Shown in pieces: positions 1 through 7,292 of a DNA stretch of 14,230 bases. This DNA comes from an uncultured Phascolarctobacterium sp. (GTDB lineage Bacteria; Bacillota; Negativicutes; Acidaminococcales; Acidaminococcaceae). The stretch's first letter is position 1. Every line of letters starts with the position of its first letter. The notes below the pieces were generated by a model. It was not told where the DNA came from. It made no database searches and saw only the letters and a list, made by a program, of their open reading frames with translations. The stretch is from the NCBI GenBank assembly GCA_900554395.1, contig USHB01000014.1, forward strand, positions 1-14,230, written 5' to 3'. The position numbers and the translations under genes were made by a program.

Positions 1-954
1 CAGGACGTAAAAAGCAGGATCCGCCGGAGAAGAAATACCCGCCGGATGTATTGGATTTCCAGCGGTGTTGCCGCGGCTTGTGTGTTCGTGTCCCTGTTTC
101 TGGTGTTCCGTCCCACTGCCCTGCAAGAGGTTACGGTATACACCCAACTCGGTCACATGGGCATATCCGTTTGCAACGAACAGGTGCAACTACTCGTCGG
201 GGATTCCGCCGTTTCGAACCTGGGAGGCGACGCCAAGATAAATATAGACAAACATTCGAATGTCGCACTGCAATCCGCCGACGGGAAAAAGATTATGCTG
301 CAAAAGGCAAAAATATTGAAAATATATGTTCCTTCGGGTAAGCATTTCAACCTTGAATTAGCCGACGGGACACGTATCGTACTAAACGCCGACACCTGGT
401 TCGAATACCCATCGACGTTCGACTCCCAACCGGAACGCAGGGTAAAAATCAAGGGAGAGGGATTCTTTGAAGTGAAAAGCGATACAACGAAACCTTTCTA
501 CGTGGAGATTCCCAACAGCGAATCTATCCGGGTACTCGGCACCTGTTTCAACGTATCGGCTTATGAAGACAACACGGAAAACGTGACTACGCTACTCTCC
601 GGTAAAATAGCTTATCACGTTCCGGAGAACAACCGAACGGTGACTTTATCGCCGAACGAGCAAATCCGCGTGGACAAAGAAACGAATAAAATGGAAAAAT
701 ACGAGGTAGATGCCGCAGAATATTCCATGTGGAAAGAGGGCGTGATCTATTTCAACAACGAGAAATTAAGTGTATTGGCTAAAAAATTGTCCAGAATGTA
801 TGGTATCGATATTCAGGTATCGGAAGAACACCGCGATTCCCGTTTTTCGGGAATGATCCGGCACGAACGGGGAATTGATTACATCACCAAGCTGTTAACA
901 ACGACAAGTAACATCGAATGTATTATTGAAAACGGGGTTATTTATCTGAAGTAA
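1..954 (+). CDS. FecR-family anti-sigma factor, 5' partial
   Basis: Inner-membrane anti-sigma/sigma-regulator protein of the FecR type, which in Bacteroidetes relays the state of an outer-membrane TonB-dependent receptor to an ECF sigma factor. The frame is open to base 1, so the ATG at 46 is internal; the fifteen codons before it encode an Arg-rich stretch just ahead of the membrane span (YWISSGVAAACVFVSLFLVF). The cytoplasmic sigma-binding N-terminus lies outside the window. The periplasmic part shows the FecR domain (PSGKHFNLELADGTRIVLNA, GEGFFEV, VLGTCFNVSAY, LLSGKI) and ends with a DUF4974-like domain (VIYFNNEKLSVLAKKLSRMY to the terminal IENGVIYLK). The next gene begins as a SusC-like receptor, the usual neighbour. 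The family is confident; the inducing glycan or ligand cannot be inferred. This gene belongs to a different taxon from everything after about 1240. Confidence 0.93.
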   Translation, partial: QDVKSRIRRRRNTRRMYWISSGVAAACVFVSLFLVFRPTALQEVTVYTQLGHMGISVCNEQVQLLVGDSAVSNLGGDAKINIDKHSNVALQSADGKKIMLQKAKILKIYVPSGKHFNLELADGTRIVLNADTWFEYPSTFDSQPERRVKIKGEGFFEVKSDTTKPFYVEIPNSESIRVLGTCFNVSAYEDNTENVTTLLSGKIAYHVPENNRTVTLSPNEQIRVDKETNKMEKYEVDAAEYSMWKEGVIYFNNEKLSVLAKKLSRMYGIDIQVSEEHRDSRFSGMIRHERGIDYITKLLTTTSNIECIIENGVIYLK

Positions 955-977
955 AATCCCCTCCATATCAATTACAA

Positions 978-999
978 AACTTCATTGGAAAATGAAGTT
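978..999 (+). other. Hairpin with GNRA-type loop between fecR and the susC-like start
   Basis: AACTTCATT (978-986) and AATGAAGTT (991-999) form a perfect 9-bp stem closed by the tetraloop GGAA, a GNRA loop. No T-run follows, so it is not a standard intrinsic terminator. It could stabilise the fecR 3' end or lower transcription of the receptor gene. The stem is directly visible; the role is inferred. Confidence 0.5.
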
Positions 1000-1065
1000 C
1001 GGGGCTTTGTATGCTCAAATATAAAGAATAGTAATAAAATAAATATTCATTAATACAAGATCAAT

Positions 1066-1869
1066 ATGAAAGAAGACAGATCATTCAGCCGGAACCGGAC
1101 GGTTCTCCGGGACAAACTCCGGAAGAAAATCGTCCTGCCACTGTTCTTGCTACAAATGCTTTGTAGTTTTACGCAGGTAAGTTATGCCCAGGAGGTACAA
1201 CTAAATTTAAAGCTGGAAAATTCCACTTTACTGGACGCTTTGAAAAAGCAGCTGCAAAGCAGCGGTTACAGCGTTGATGCCTGCGGCGACGGGCTTGATG
1301 CAGAGCATTATCTGCAAATGGCTTCTTACGATGCCGTTGTGCTTGATATTATGCTGCCCGGTATTGACGGGCTGGAACTTTTACGAAGAATGCGTGCCAA
1401 AGGAGACAGCACCCATGTTTTGCTGTTAACGGCACTGGACAGCATTGAAAATAAAGTGCGCGGGCTTGATGCAGGCGCCGATGACTATTTGGTTAAACCA
1501 TTTGATTTTGATGAATTGCTGGCGCGCCTGCGCGTACTTGTACGCCGCCGCACCGGGCAAACCACCAATATTTTGGAATACGCCGGGCTTGTAATGGATT
1601 TAAACAGCCATACAGTTACCCGCAGCGGCACTGAAATCACACTTTCATCCAAAGAATTTGCCGTTCTGGAATATCTTTTGCGTAATCAGGGACGCGTTTT
1701 ATCGCGCGAAAAAATAGAAAACCATGTTTGGAACTACGATTTTGAAGGAGGTTCCAATGTAGTTGATGTTTACATCCGCTACCTGCGCAAAAAAATAGAT
1801 AACGGCTTTGATAAAAAACTGCTGCATACCATACGCGGCGCCGGTTACGTTTTGAGGGAGGAAAAATGA
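1066..1869 (+). CDS. Chimeric ORF: SusC-like N-terminus joined to OmpR-type response regulator
   Basis: Residues 1 to about 54 are a Bacteroidetes SusC/TonB-dependent receptor start: a basic leader, hydrophobic core (VLPLFLLQMLCSF), a likely cleavage after SYA, then the first strand of an STN domain (VQLNLKLENSTLLDALKK). From about residue 55-62 the protein is a response regulator: phosphoacceptor D94 in VVLDIMLPGIDG, T122, K144 in LVKPFDFDE, and a winged-helix DNA-binding domain (about 168-264) ending TIRGAGYVL. In a normal regulator the acceptor Asp is near residue 51; counting back, about 11 residues (strand 1 with the acidic pair that binds magnesium) are missing and replaced. There is no ribosome binding site before the ATG, as in Bacteroidetes, whereas downstream genes have strong ones. 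It ends in an ATGA overlap with the kinase gene. Most likely an assembly join; as written, the product would be exported or inactive. Confidence 0.85.
   Translation: MKEDRSFSRNRTVLRDKLRKKIVLPLFLLQMLCSFTQVSYAQEVQLNLKLENSTLLDALKKQLQSSGYSVDACGDGLDAEHYLQMASYDAVVLDIMLPGIDGLELLRRMRAKGDSTHVLLLTALDSIENKVRGLDAGADDYLVKPFDFDELLARLRVLVRRRTGQTTNILEYAGLVMDLNSHTVTRSGTEITLSSKEFAVLEYLLRNQGRVLSREKIENHVWNYDFEGGSNVVDVYIRYLRKKIDNGFDKKLLHTIRGAGYVLREEK
1228..1252. other. Junction between Bacteroidetes-like and Negativicutes-like DNA
   Basis: The reading changes from a SusC STN domain to a response regulator within the codons for LLDALKKQ. Both families plausibly carry a similar stretch here (STN helix 1, or receiver helix 1 just after the acidic pocket), so the exact base cannot be fixed; a short shared sequence may have driven the join. 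No inverted repeat, target duplication, integrase or insertion sequence is present at the boundary. Confidence 0.75.
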
Positions 1870-3227
1870 AAGCGCTTTCAGTAAAAATGAAAATAACGCT
1901 GTGGTACACCGGACTGATAATGGTTGTACTAAGCGTTATTTTTGCGGCCGTGCTTTACGCTGCCGACGACGTATTGCTGCTTGATTTGCAGGACGAACTG
2001 GAAAACGAAGTTTACGGCAATGCCAGCAGCCTGGAACTGCGCCGCGACGGCAGCCTGCGCCTTGACGAAGTAGATTTTCTGCATGACGGCGTAATGATTG
2101 CCGTTTATGACGGCAGCGGTCCGCTGATTGCCGGTCTCACGCCGGTACAGCTTCCGCAAACGCCCTTCCGCTCCGAACTTTTACAAACGGTAACCAGCGG
2201 CAGCCAAACCTGGTATGTGTTTGACCTGTTTTTGAAAAACGCCGGTACAAACGGCATCTGGCTTCGCGGCAGTGCATCATTAAGCAGCATTTACGCCACG
2301 CGCGACGAAATTCTTCTTCAATGCTCGTTGCTGTTCCCGTTCTTAATATTGCTCTCCGGCTTTGGCGGTTATCTTCTTACCAAAAAAGCATTCAAACCGG
2401 TACGGCAGATAACAGCCGCAGCGGAAAAAATCGGCAGCGGCAACGATTTATCACAGCGTATTAATCTGAAAAATGCCGACCGTGAAATTATGGAATTATC
2501 GCAGACGTTTGACAGCATGTTCTCACGCCTGGAAAAATCTTTCGATGCCGAGCGTCAGTTTACCGCTGATGCTTCACACGAACTGCGCACACCGACAGCG
2601 GTTATTATAGCGCAGGCAGAATATGCTTTAAAACACGCTAATAACAGTGAAAAAGATGAAGCACTGCAAAAAATACTGGCACAGGCAAAAAAAATGTCAC
2701 GCCTTTTAGCGCAGCTTTTAATGCTGGCACGTGCCGACTCCAACAAAATACAGTTTGACATTGAAAAATTTGATTTCAGTGAACTGGCAGAAATTGTTCT
2801 GGAAGAAACAACGCAGCTTGCCGAAGCCAAAAACATTACCGTAACCGGCGATATTGAACCGGATATAGAAATTGAAGGCGACCAGACTTTATTGATGCGC
2901 CTGCTTTTAAACCTGCTTGACAACGCCGTAAAATATACTGGCGAAGGCGGTAAAATAGCTTTTAGCCTCCACAAAGCGGCAAACAATGTTACCTGCACTG
3001 TTGCCGATAACGGCTGCGGCATTTCTCAGGACGAACTGCCCAAAATATGGCGGCGTTTTTATCAATCGGATAATACGCACCGCGGCCAAAGCGGCGCCGG
3101 GCTCGGGCTTTCCATGGTACAATGGATTGCAGGCCTGCACGGCGGCAATATAACCGTAGAAAGCACCCTGGGCAAAGGCAGCACCTTTACTTTTACAATG
3201 CCTTTAAAACCAGCCTGCAAAGTTTAA
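1866..3227 (+). CDS. Two-component sensor histidine kinase
   Basis: Membrane sensor kinase that should phosphorylate the regulator encoded just upstream; the ATG at 1866 overlaps the regulator's TGA (ATGA), implying translational coupling, with GGGAGG at 1856-1861 as ribosome binding site. Domain order: membrane span about 11-33, periplasmic loop about 34-150 of no recognised sensor type, second span about 152-171, HAMP linker about 172-225, dimerisation/phosphoacceptor domain with H238 in ADASHELRTP, and the ATPase domain with N box (LLNLLDNAVKYT, about 347-358), G1 (DNGCGIS, about 381-387), F box (FYQ) and G2 (GAGLGLS). All catalytic boxes are intact, so the kinase is functional as read, and its true partner is the intact form of the truncated regulator. 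At 453 residues the length is ordinary. The signal sensed is unknown. Confidence 0.95.
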   Translation: MKALSVKMKITLWYTGLIMVVLSVIFAAVLYAADDVLLLDLQDELENEVYGNASSLELRRDGSLRLDEVDFLHDGVMIAVYDGSGPLIAGLTPVQLPQTPFRSELLQTVTSGSQTWYVFDLFLKNAGTNGIWLRGSASLSSIYATRDEILLQCSLLFPFLILLSGFGGYLLTKKAFKPVRQITAAAEKIGSGNDLSQRINLKNADREIMELSQTFDSMFSRLEKSFDAERQFTADASHELRTPTAVIIAQAEYALKHANNSEKDEALQKILAQAKKMSRLLAQLLMLARADSNKIQFDIEKFDFSELAEIVLEETTQLAEAKNITVTGDIEPDIEIEGDQTLLMRLLLNLLDNAVKYTGEGGKIAFSLHKAANNVTCTVADNGCGISQDELPKIWRRFYQSDNTHRGQSGAGLGLSMVQWIAGLHGGNITVESTLGKGSTFTFTMPLKPACKV

Positions 3228-3240
3228 ACATATAAACCAA

Positions 3241-3276
3241 AACGGACAGAGACTTTTAAATCTCTGCCCGTTTTTT
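3241..3276. terminator. Bidirectional intrinsic terminator
   Basis: AACGGACAGAGA (3241-3252) pairs with TCTCTGCCCGTT (3261-3272) around an 8-base loop. On the plus strand there is one A-C mismatch and six T's follow (3271-3276), serving the kinase gene. Read on the minus strand the mismatch becomes a G-U pair and a short T-run follows, serving the convergent binding-protein gene ending at 3292. Confidence 0.85.
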
Positions 3277-3291
3277 ATTTAACTTTTTATT

Positions 3292-4314
3292 CTACTGCCG
3301 CCCTGCCCGTGTCCAGCGGGCAATAACTTCTGCCTTCTGCCCCGCCGTCCAGCTTAAATCATCAACCGGCGCCAGCAGCCTGCCGGTATATTTATCGCGC
3401 AAATCACTGCCTGCGGCGGAGCTGATGCTCCAGACAAGCTGATGCCCTGCTTCGGCCACAATTTCTGCCGCGCGCCGCGATAACAGATAATCAATAAATT
3501 TACCGGCCCCGGCCTGATTATGTCCGTTAAGAACGGCAGCGCCGCTGATAAGGTTTTTATTGCCGTCGAAAGGAATTGTCGCAAACAGGTTGCTTTCGCT
3601 GCGCTCTAACAGTAATGCCAGCGAAAGCGGCACAACTGCCACCGTTTTATAACCATGCCGCACCTCATCGACAGTTTCCTGCAAATTAACAAAATATTCC
3701 GGGCGCTGGCTGTTGAATTCGGCTGCATATTCAAGCGCTTTTTCTTCTCCTTTAAGCTGCCACAGCGCCGTCATCATGCCATAACCGGCACCGCCGTTTT
3801 TCGGGTCAGGCACTGCCAGTTCAAATTTTAACGGCTCTGCCAAAAGTTCCTGCCAGCTTTCCGGCGCATACAAACCAAAATAATGCAGGTTTTCCTTATT
3901 GCTTAAAAAACCTATATGGTCAATATACAGCGATGTCCATAACCAGTTATTCTGACGGAACTCCGCCGGTATAGCATAAGCCTCTTTAGGTTGATAGCTT
4001 ACAAGCAGCCCCTGCTCTGCCGCCAGATAAAATTCCTCGGCAGTACCGCCAAGCCACACATCGCTGCCCGATGACGACAAAAACTTAAAACGGTTGCTTA
4101 CGCTTCCCGGCGGCAGCGGCACGATTTCAGCCTCTATGCCGGATGCCTTTGTAAAATCTTCAGCCAATGCCTGCGCCAACGCCGGCTGCATACTGATGCA
4201 AATTTTAATATGCTCTTTAGTTTCATTTTTATTTTCTGCGGATGCCGGTATGTGCTGCCATACTGCAAACAGACACAAAACTGCGGCGGCAAACACAGCC
4301 ACAAACTTCTTCAT
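3292..4314 (-). CDS. Second ABC substrate-binding protein (ferric-iron/AfuA-like), Sec-exported
   Basis: Periplasmic solute-binding protein of 340 residues. I place the start at the ATG of MKKFVAVFAA (4314), preceded by GAGGT on the minus strand, rather than an upstream ATG at 4362 that would put a non-signal stretch first. The signal peptide (hydrophobic core AVFAAAVLCLFAVW, cleavage likely after PASA, residue 26) has no lipobox, so the protein should be free in the periplasm, unlike the lipoprotein encoded first in this cluster. The mature part follows the class of iron(III)/AfuA-type binding proteins (GSDVWLGGTAEEFYLAAEQG, APESWQELL, GGAGYGMMTALWQ). I see no adjacent tyrosine pair at the place where FbpA proteins bind iron, so the ligand is open: ferric complexes, sugar phosphates and other anions are all known in this superfamily. 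It lies behind a terminator and its own promoter. Confidence 0.88.
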   Translation of the reverse strand: MKKFVAVFAAAVLCLFAVWQHIPASAENKNETKEHIKICISMQPALAQALAEDFTKASGIEAEIVPLPPGSVSNRFKFLSSSGSDVWLGGTAEEFYLAAEQGLLVSYQPKEAYAIPAEFRQNNWLWTSLYIDHIGFLSNKENLHYFGLYAPESWQELLAEPLKFELAVPDPKNGGAGYGMMTALWQLKGEEKALEYAAEFNSQRPEYFVNLQETVDEVRHGYKTVAVVPLSLALLLERSESNLFATIPFDGNKNLISGAAVLNGHNQAGAGKFIDYLLSRRAAEIVAEAGHQLVWSISSAAGSDLRDKYTGRLLAPVDDLSWTAGQKAEVIARWTRAGRQ

Positions 4315-4342
4315 CGCATACCTCGTTTGGTAATTTTCTTTT

Positions 4343-4370
4343 ATTATACCACAGACAGGCATATAAACAA
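4343..4370 (-). promoter_or_regulatory. Promoter for the second binding-protein gene
   Basis: On the minus strand, TTGTTT (plus 4365-4370) and a perfect TATAAT (plus 4343-4348) are separated by 16 bases (17 if TTTGTT is taken). The start codon follows at 4314. The -35 region overlaps the T-run of the terminator of the preceding gene. Confidence 0.7.
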
Positions 4371-4399
4371 AAATCCCGGGCAGCTTTTGCCACCCGGGA
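4369..4399 (-). terminator. Intrinsic terminator after the ATPase gene
   Basis: Read on the minus strand, TCCCGGGTGGC pairs with GCTGCCCGGGA over 11 bp (two G-U pairs) with an AAAA loop, followed by TTTTT. It lies 15 bases beyond the ATPase stop and so separates the last gene of the cluster from the three before it. Confidence 0.9.
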
Positions 4400-4413
4400 A
4401 ACCTGTATGAATT

Positions 4414-5460
4414 TTATTCGCGGTCAAAAACCATAATTTTATCAAAATCAAGATAAACGGTTTCACCGTCGCTGAATTCTTTAAGGTCTGCGCCTTTAAC
4501 AATAACGCGTACTTCGTGATGTTTGCACTGTACACGGTAATCAACGGCATCGCCAAGATAGAAGCGGTGAACCAGTTTACCTTCAATGGTGCCGCCGCTG
4601 CGGGACATGGTAATGTTTTCAGGACGCACGGCAATGGTTGCGCTGCCGGTAACGCCGCTGGTGTTGGGGAACGATACATCGGTGCCGCTGATGTAAACGC
4701 GGTCTCCCTGCACTTCGCCATCCACAAAGTTTACAAGCCCGATAAAATCGGCAACCATTTTGTTTGCCGGATTGCGGTAAATTTCATACGGCGTGCCGAT
4801 TTGCTGAATAACACCGCGGCTCATAACAACAACGCGGTCGCTCATCGTCATGGCTTCGCTCTGGTCATGCGTTACATAAATAACGGTAATGCCCAGTTTC
4901 TTCTGAATAGAAGAAATTTCAAAACGCATGCTTTCGCGCAGTTTGGCATCAAGGTTGGATAACGGTTCATCAAGCAGAAGAAGTCCCGGGCGCATTACCA
5001 GTGCGCGCGCCAAGGCAACACGCTGCTGCTGACCGCCGGAAAGCTGATGCGGATAACGGTTGGCATATTCATCCAGATGCACCATTTTCAGCATTTCTGC
5101 AACACGTGCAGCACGTTCTTCTTTAGGCACTTTCTGAATTTTTAAAGGATATGCCACGTTTTCGGTAACAGTCATGTGCGGCCATACAGCGTAAGATTGG
5201 AATACCATGCCAATATCACGTTTTTCAGGCGGCACGAAAGTATTTTTTTCAGATGAACTTACGCAATGGTCGCCGATATAAATTTCGCCTTCGGTTGCCC
5301 TTTCAAAGCCGGCAATCATACGCAGCGACGTTGTTTTGCCGCAGCCGGAAGGCCCGAGGAGCGAAACAAATTCGCCGTCCTTTACGGTAAGGTCAAAATC
5401 GTTGACGGCCGTAACATCGCCGAACCGTTTAAAAATATGCTCTATACGTACTTCAGACAA
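4414..5460 (-). CDS. ABC importer ATPase, ferric-iron/polyamine class (FbpC-like)
   Basis: Cytoplasmic ATPase that powers the importer whose permease is encoded just upstream. Walker A GPSGCGKTT (36-44), Q-loop Q88 in MVFQSYAVWP, signature LSGGQQQR (140-147), Walker B LLLLDEP (160-166), D-loop SNLD, and switch His H198 in VTHDQSEA are all intact. The C-terminal third is a TOBE-type domain, as in FbpC, PotA and MalK; at 348 residues the length is normal. The start is TTG at 5460: AAAGGAG sits 9 bases before it on the minus strand and no better ATG exists nearby. The gap to the permease stop is 15 bases, so the two are cotranscribed. The leader shares a 13-base stretch (TAAAAGGAGTGGA) with the lipoprotein gene's leader. 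A strong terminator follows. Confidence 0.96.
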   Translation of the reverse strand: MSEVRIEHIFKRFGDVTAVNDFDLTVKDGEFVSLLGPSGCGKTTSLRMIAGFERATEGEIYIGDHCVSSSEKNTFVPPEKRDIGMVFQSYAVWPHMTVTENVAYPLKIQKVPKEERAARVAEMLKMVHLDEYANRYPHQLSGGQQQRVALARALVMRPGLLLLDEPLSNLDAKLRESMRFEISSIQKKLGITVIYVTHDQSEAMTMSDRVVVMSRGVIQQIGTPYEIYRNPANKMVADFIGLVNFVDGEVQGDRVYISGTDVSFPNTSGVTGSATIAVRPENITMSRSGGTIEGKLVHRFYLGDAVDYRVQCKHHEVRVIVKGADLKEFSDGETVYLDFDKIMVFDRE

Positions 5461-5475
5461 TTTATTCCACTCCTT

Positions 5476-7155
5476 TTAAATACCTACATTACCTTTAGTA
5501 AGTTTGTTTAAGATAACATTGCCAACCAAAACTATCAGCAAAATAATTACCGAAAGCACGGAAGCATTCTGGGTATCGGCATAAGTCTGCAAATCATACA
5601 GCAGTACGCCGATGGTTTTGGTGTCACTGCCGTACAACAGCAGCGACATCGTCAGTTCGTAGAACGACGGCATAAAGATTAAGAACCAGCCCGCAATAAC
5701 GGACGGAGCAATAAGCGGCATGATAATGTCTTTGCAGGTACGCAGCCAGCTTGCGCCGGAGTTCAGAGCCGCTTCTTCAAGGGAAACATGAACCTGGCTT
5801 AAAGAAGCCGCAATGGTGCGTACGGACATCGTCATGTATTTTACAAGGTAGCTGACAACCAGAATCCACATGGTGGAATACATGTTCAGCCCGAAATTGC
5901 CGGAGAAGGTAATAACCAAAGCCAGCGCGATAACGATACTCGGGGTGGAACCACCGACAACAGTTAAAAGGTCGGGCAGATTGCGGCCCTTGACATTGGT
6001 TTTAACAGCAAGATAAGCAATGAATATAGCTATCGCCGTACCGATAGTAGCGGCAATTACGCCGTATACAACGGAATTCCAGACGCTTTCCATATACTGG
6101 GAACTGGTAATAACCGGAATCCAAGCATCAAAACCAAGGTTGGAAAGCGTAATACCTTTGGACATGCTCTTTAAGAGAGAAGTGAGCAAAATGGAACCCA
6201 GTGGCAGAATAACGGCAATAAAGCCATAAAAACCAACAGCAAAGAACGCAGGCCATTTCCACTTGCCAAGTTCAACAATATTCGGGCGCGTGCTTTTACC
6301 GCTGATAGTGGTGTAATCTTTGCGCCCAAGCATCCATGTCATGCCAAAGAGAAGAGCATTGGCAATAAACATAAGCGAAGCTGCAAGGCTCGTTGCATCA
6401 CGGATACCGGCTTCATCGCCCATATAAACATAAGTAACAATACGGGTTGTCATAACTTCAATATTGCCGGGCATACCAACAATCGCCGGAATACCGAAGC
6501 AGGAACCTGCGGCAATAAATACCAGAAGGCCGCCGGCCAAAATGGAAGGTGCCATCAAAGGCAGCGTAACATCAATTAATGTACGCAGCGGCGAAGAACC
6601 GGAAACCCTTGCTGCTTCCTCCAGCGTCGGGTCCATTTTTTCCATCGCGCGCGAAATGGTAATAAAAGCAAATGGAGAATAGAATAAAGTCAAAACCCAT
6701 GCAAGGCCGCCGGTTGTATAAATATCAAACGGAGCCTGCTGCAAATTAAACATCCATTTAAAAATGTTGTTTAAATAGCCTACACTGGGGTTTAAAAGCT
6801 GTACCCAGGCAATAGCGCCTACATAAGGCGGAATCATATAACTGGCAACCAAAAGCGTGCGGTAACCCTTTTTAAAGGGCAAATCGGTACGGCCAACCAG
6901 CCATGCCAGCGGGAAGGTGATAATAACGCTGGCAACCATAACAATCAGCGAAAGTTCTACCGTATTGGCAAGCGCACGCCAGTTAACATCCTGGCTGTAT
7001 ACCTCGCGGTAGTTTTCCAGCGTAAACGCACCGTCTACCATCACACTGTCATACAAAAGTATTGCCAGCGGAAAAACTACAAAATATAAAAGTAATACTA
7101 CTGACAGCGAAATTACTAAAAATTTGCTGTTTATTCTTTGTAAAAAGCCCACCAT
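5476..7155 (-). CDS. ABC importer permease, fused double domain (FbpB-like)
   Basis: Inner-membrane channel of the importer. At 559 residues it is a tandem fusion of two permease halves of about six spans each, as in FbpB/AfuB proteins, so a single polypeptide forms the whole pore. Each half carries the cytoplasmic EAA loop that docks the ATPase: EEAARVSGSSPLRTLIDVTL (about 179-198) and EEAALNSGASWLRTCKDIIM (about 460-479), each followed by P-L-xAPS-I/V-xAG. The first span lies at about 12-34. The ATG at 7155 has AAAGGAG four bases upstream. It lies between the lipoprotein gene (separated by 137 bases with two hairpins) and the ATPase gene (15 bases). Such fused permeases serve ferric iron, hexose phosphate or aminoethylphosphonate importers; the substrate is set by the binding proteins and is not evident. 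Confidence 0.95.
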   Translation of the reverse strand: MVGFLQRINSKFLVISLSVVLLLYFVVFPLAILLYDSVMVDGAFTLENYREVYSQDVNWRALANTVELSLIVMVASVIITFPLAWLVGRTDLPFKKGYRTLLVASYMIPPYVGAIAWVQLLNPSVGYLNNIFKWMFNLQQAPFDIYTTGGLAWVLTLFYSPFAFITISRAMEKMDPTLEEAARVSGSSPLRTLIDVTLPLMAPSILAGGLLVFIAAGSCFGIPAIVGMPGNIEVMTTRIVTYVYMGDEAGIRDATSLAASLMFIANALLFGMTWMLGRKDYTTISGKSTRPNIVELGKWKWPAFFAVGFYGFIAVILPLGSILLTSLLKSMSKGITLSNLGFDAWIPVITSSQYMESVWNSVVYGVIAATIGTAIAIFIAYLAVKTNVKGRNLPDLLTVVGGSTPSIVIALALVITFSGNFGLNMYSTMWILVVSYLVKYMTMSVRTIAASLSQVHVSLEEAALNSGASWLRTCKDIIMPLIAPSVIAGWFLIFMPSFYELTMSLLLYGSDTKTIGVLLYDLQTYADTQNASVLSVIILLIVLVGNVILNKLTKGNVGI

Positions 7156-7182
7156 AACTCCTTTCTACGGCATAACGGCCGC

Positions 7183-7201
7183 CCTAAAACTTACTTTTAG
7201 G
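7183..7201. repeat. Inverted repeat ahead of the permease gene
   Basis: CCTAAAA (7183-7189) and TTTTAGG (7195-7201) form a perfect 7-bp inverted repeat with a 5-base centre, in the leader of the permease and just downstream (on the minus strand) of a terminator-like hairpin. It could be an RNA hairpin that protects the distal transcript, or an operator. Confidence 0.5.
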
Positions 7202-7220
7202 TTGCTTTTTATAAAATGGG

Positions 7221-7248
7221 AAAAAGGGATCGCTCCACAGCGACCCCT
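7221..7248 (-). terminator. Intrinsic terminator/attenuator after the lipoprotein gene
   Basis: On the minus strand AGGGGTCGCT and AGCGATCCCT form a stem with one mismatch around a 4-base loop (7225-7248), followed by TTTTT (7225-7221) and then CCC. It lies 45 bases past the stop of the binding-protein gene and before the permease. Likely partial, giving more binding protein than permease, as is usual for such importers. Confidence 0.75.
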
Positions 7249-7292
7249 AAATTCCCTCACTTAATATCTCATGCCGGATTTAGAAAGAACCG

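Noticed and set aside
1..1250. Recent transfer of a Bacteroidetes mobile element into the Firmicute
   Set aside because: No integrase, transposase, terminal repeat or target duplication is visible, and a clean in-frame junction inside two unrelated genes fits misassembly better.
1866..4314. A binding protein-kinase-regulator sensing system made of the second binding protein and the convergent two-component pair
   Set aside because: The genes converge on a bidirectional terminator, the kinase loop shows no docking feature I can identify, and nothing else links them. Proximity alone is not enough.
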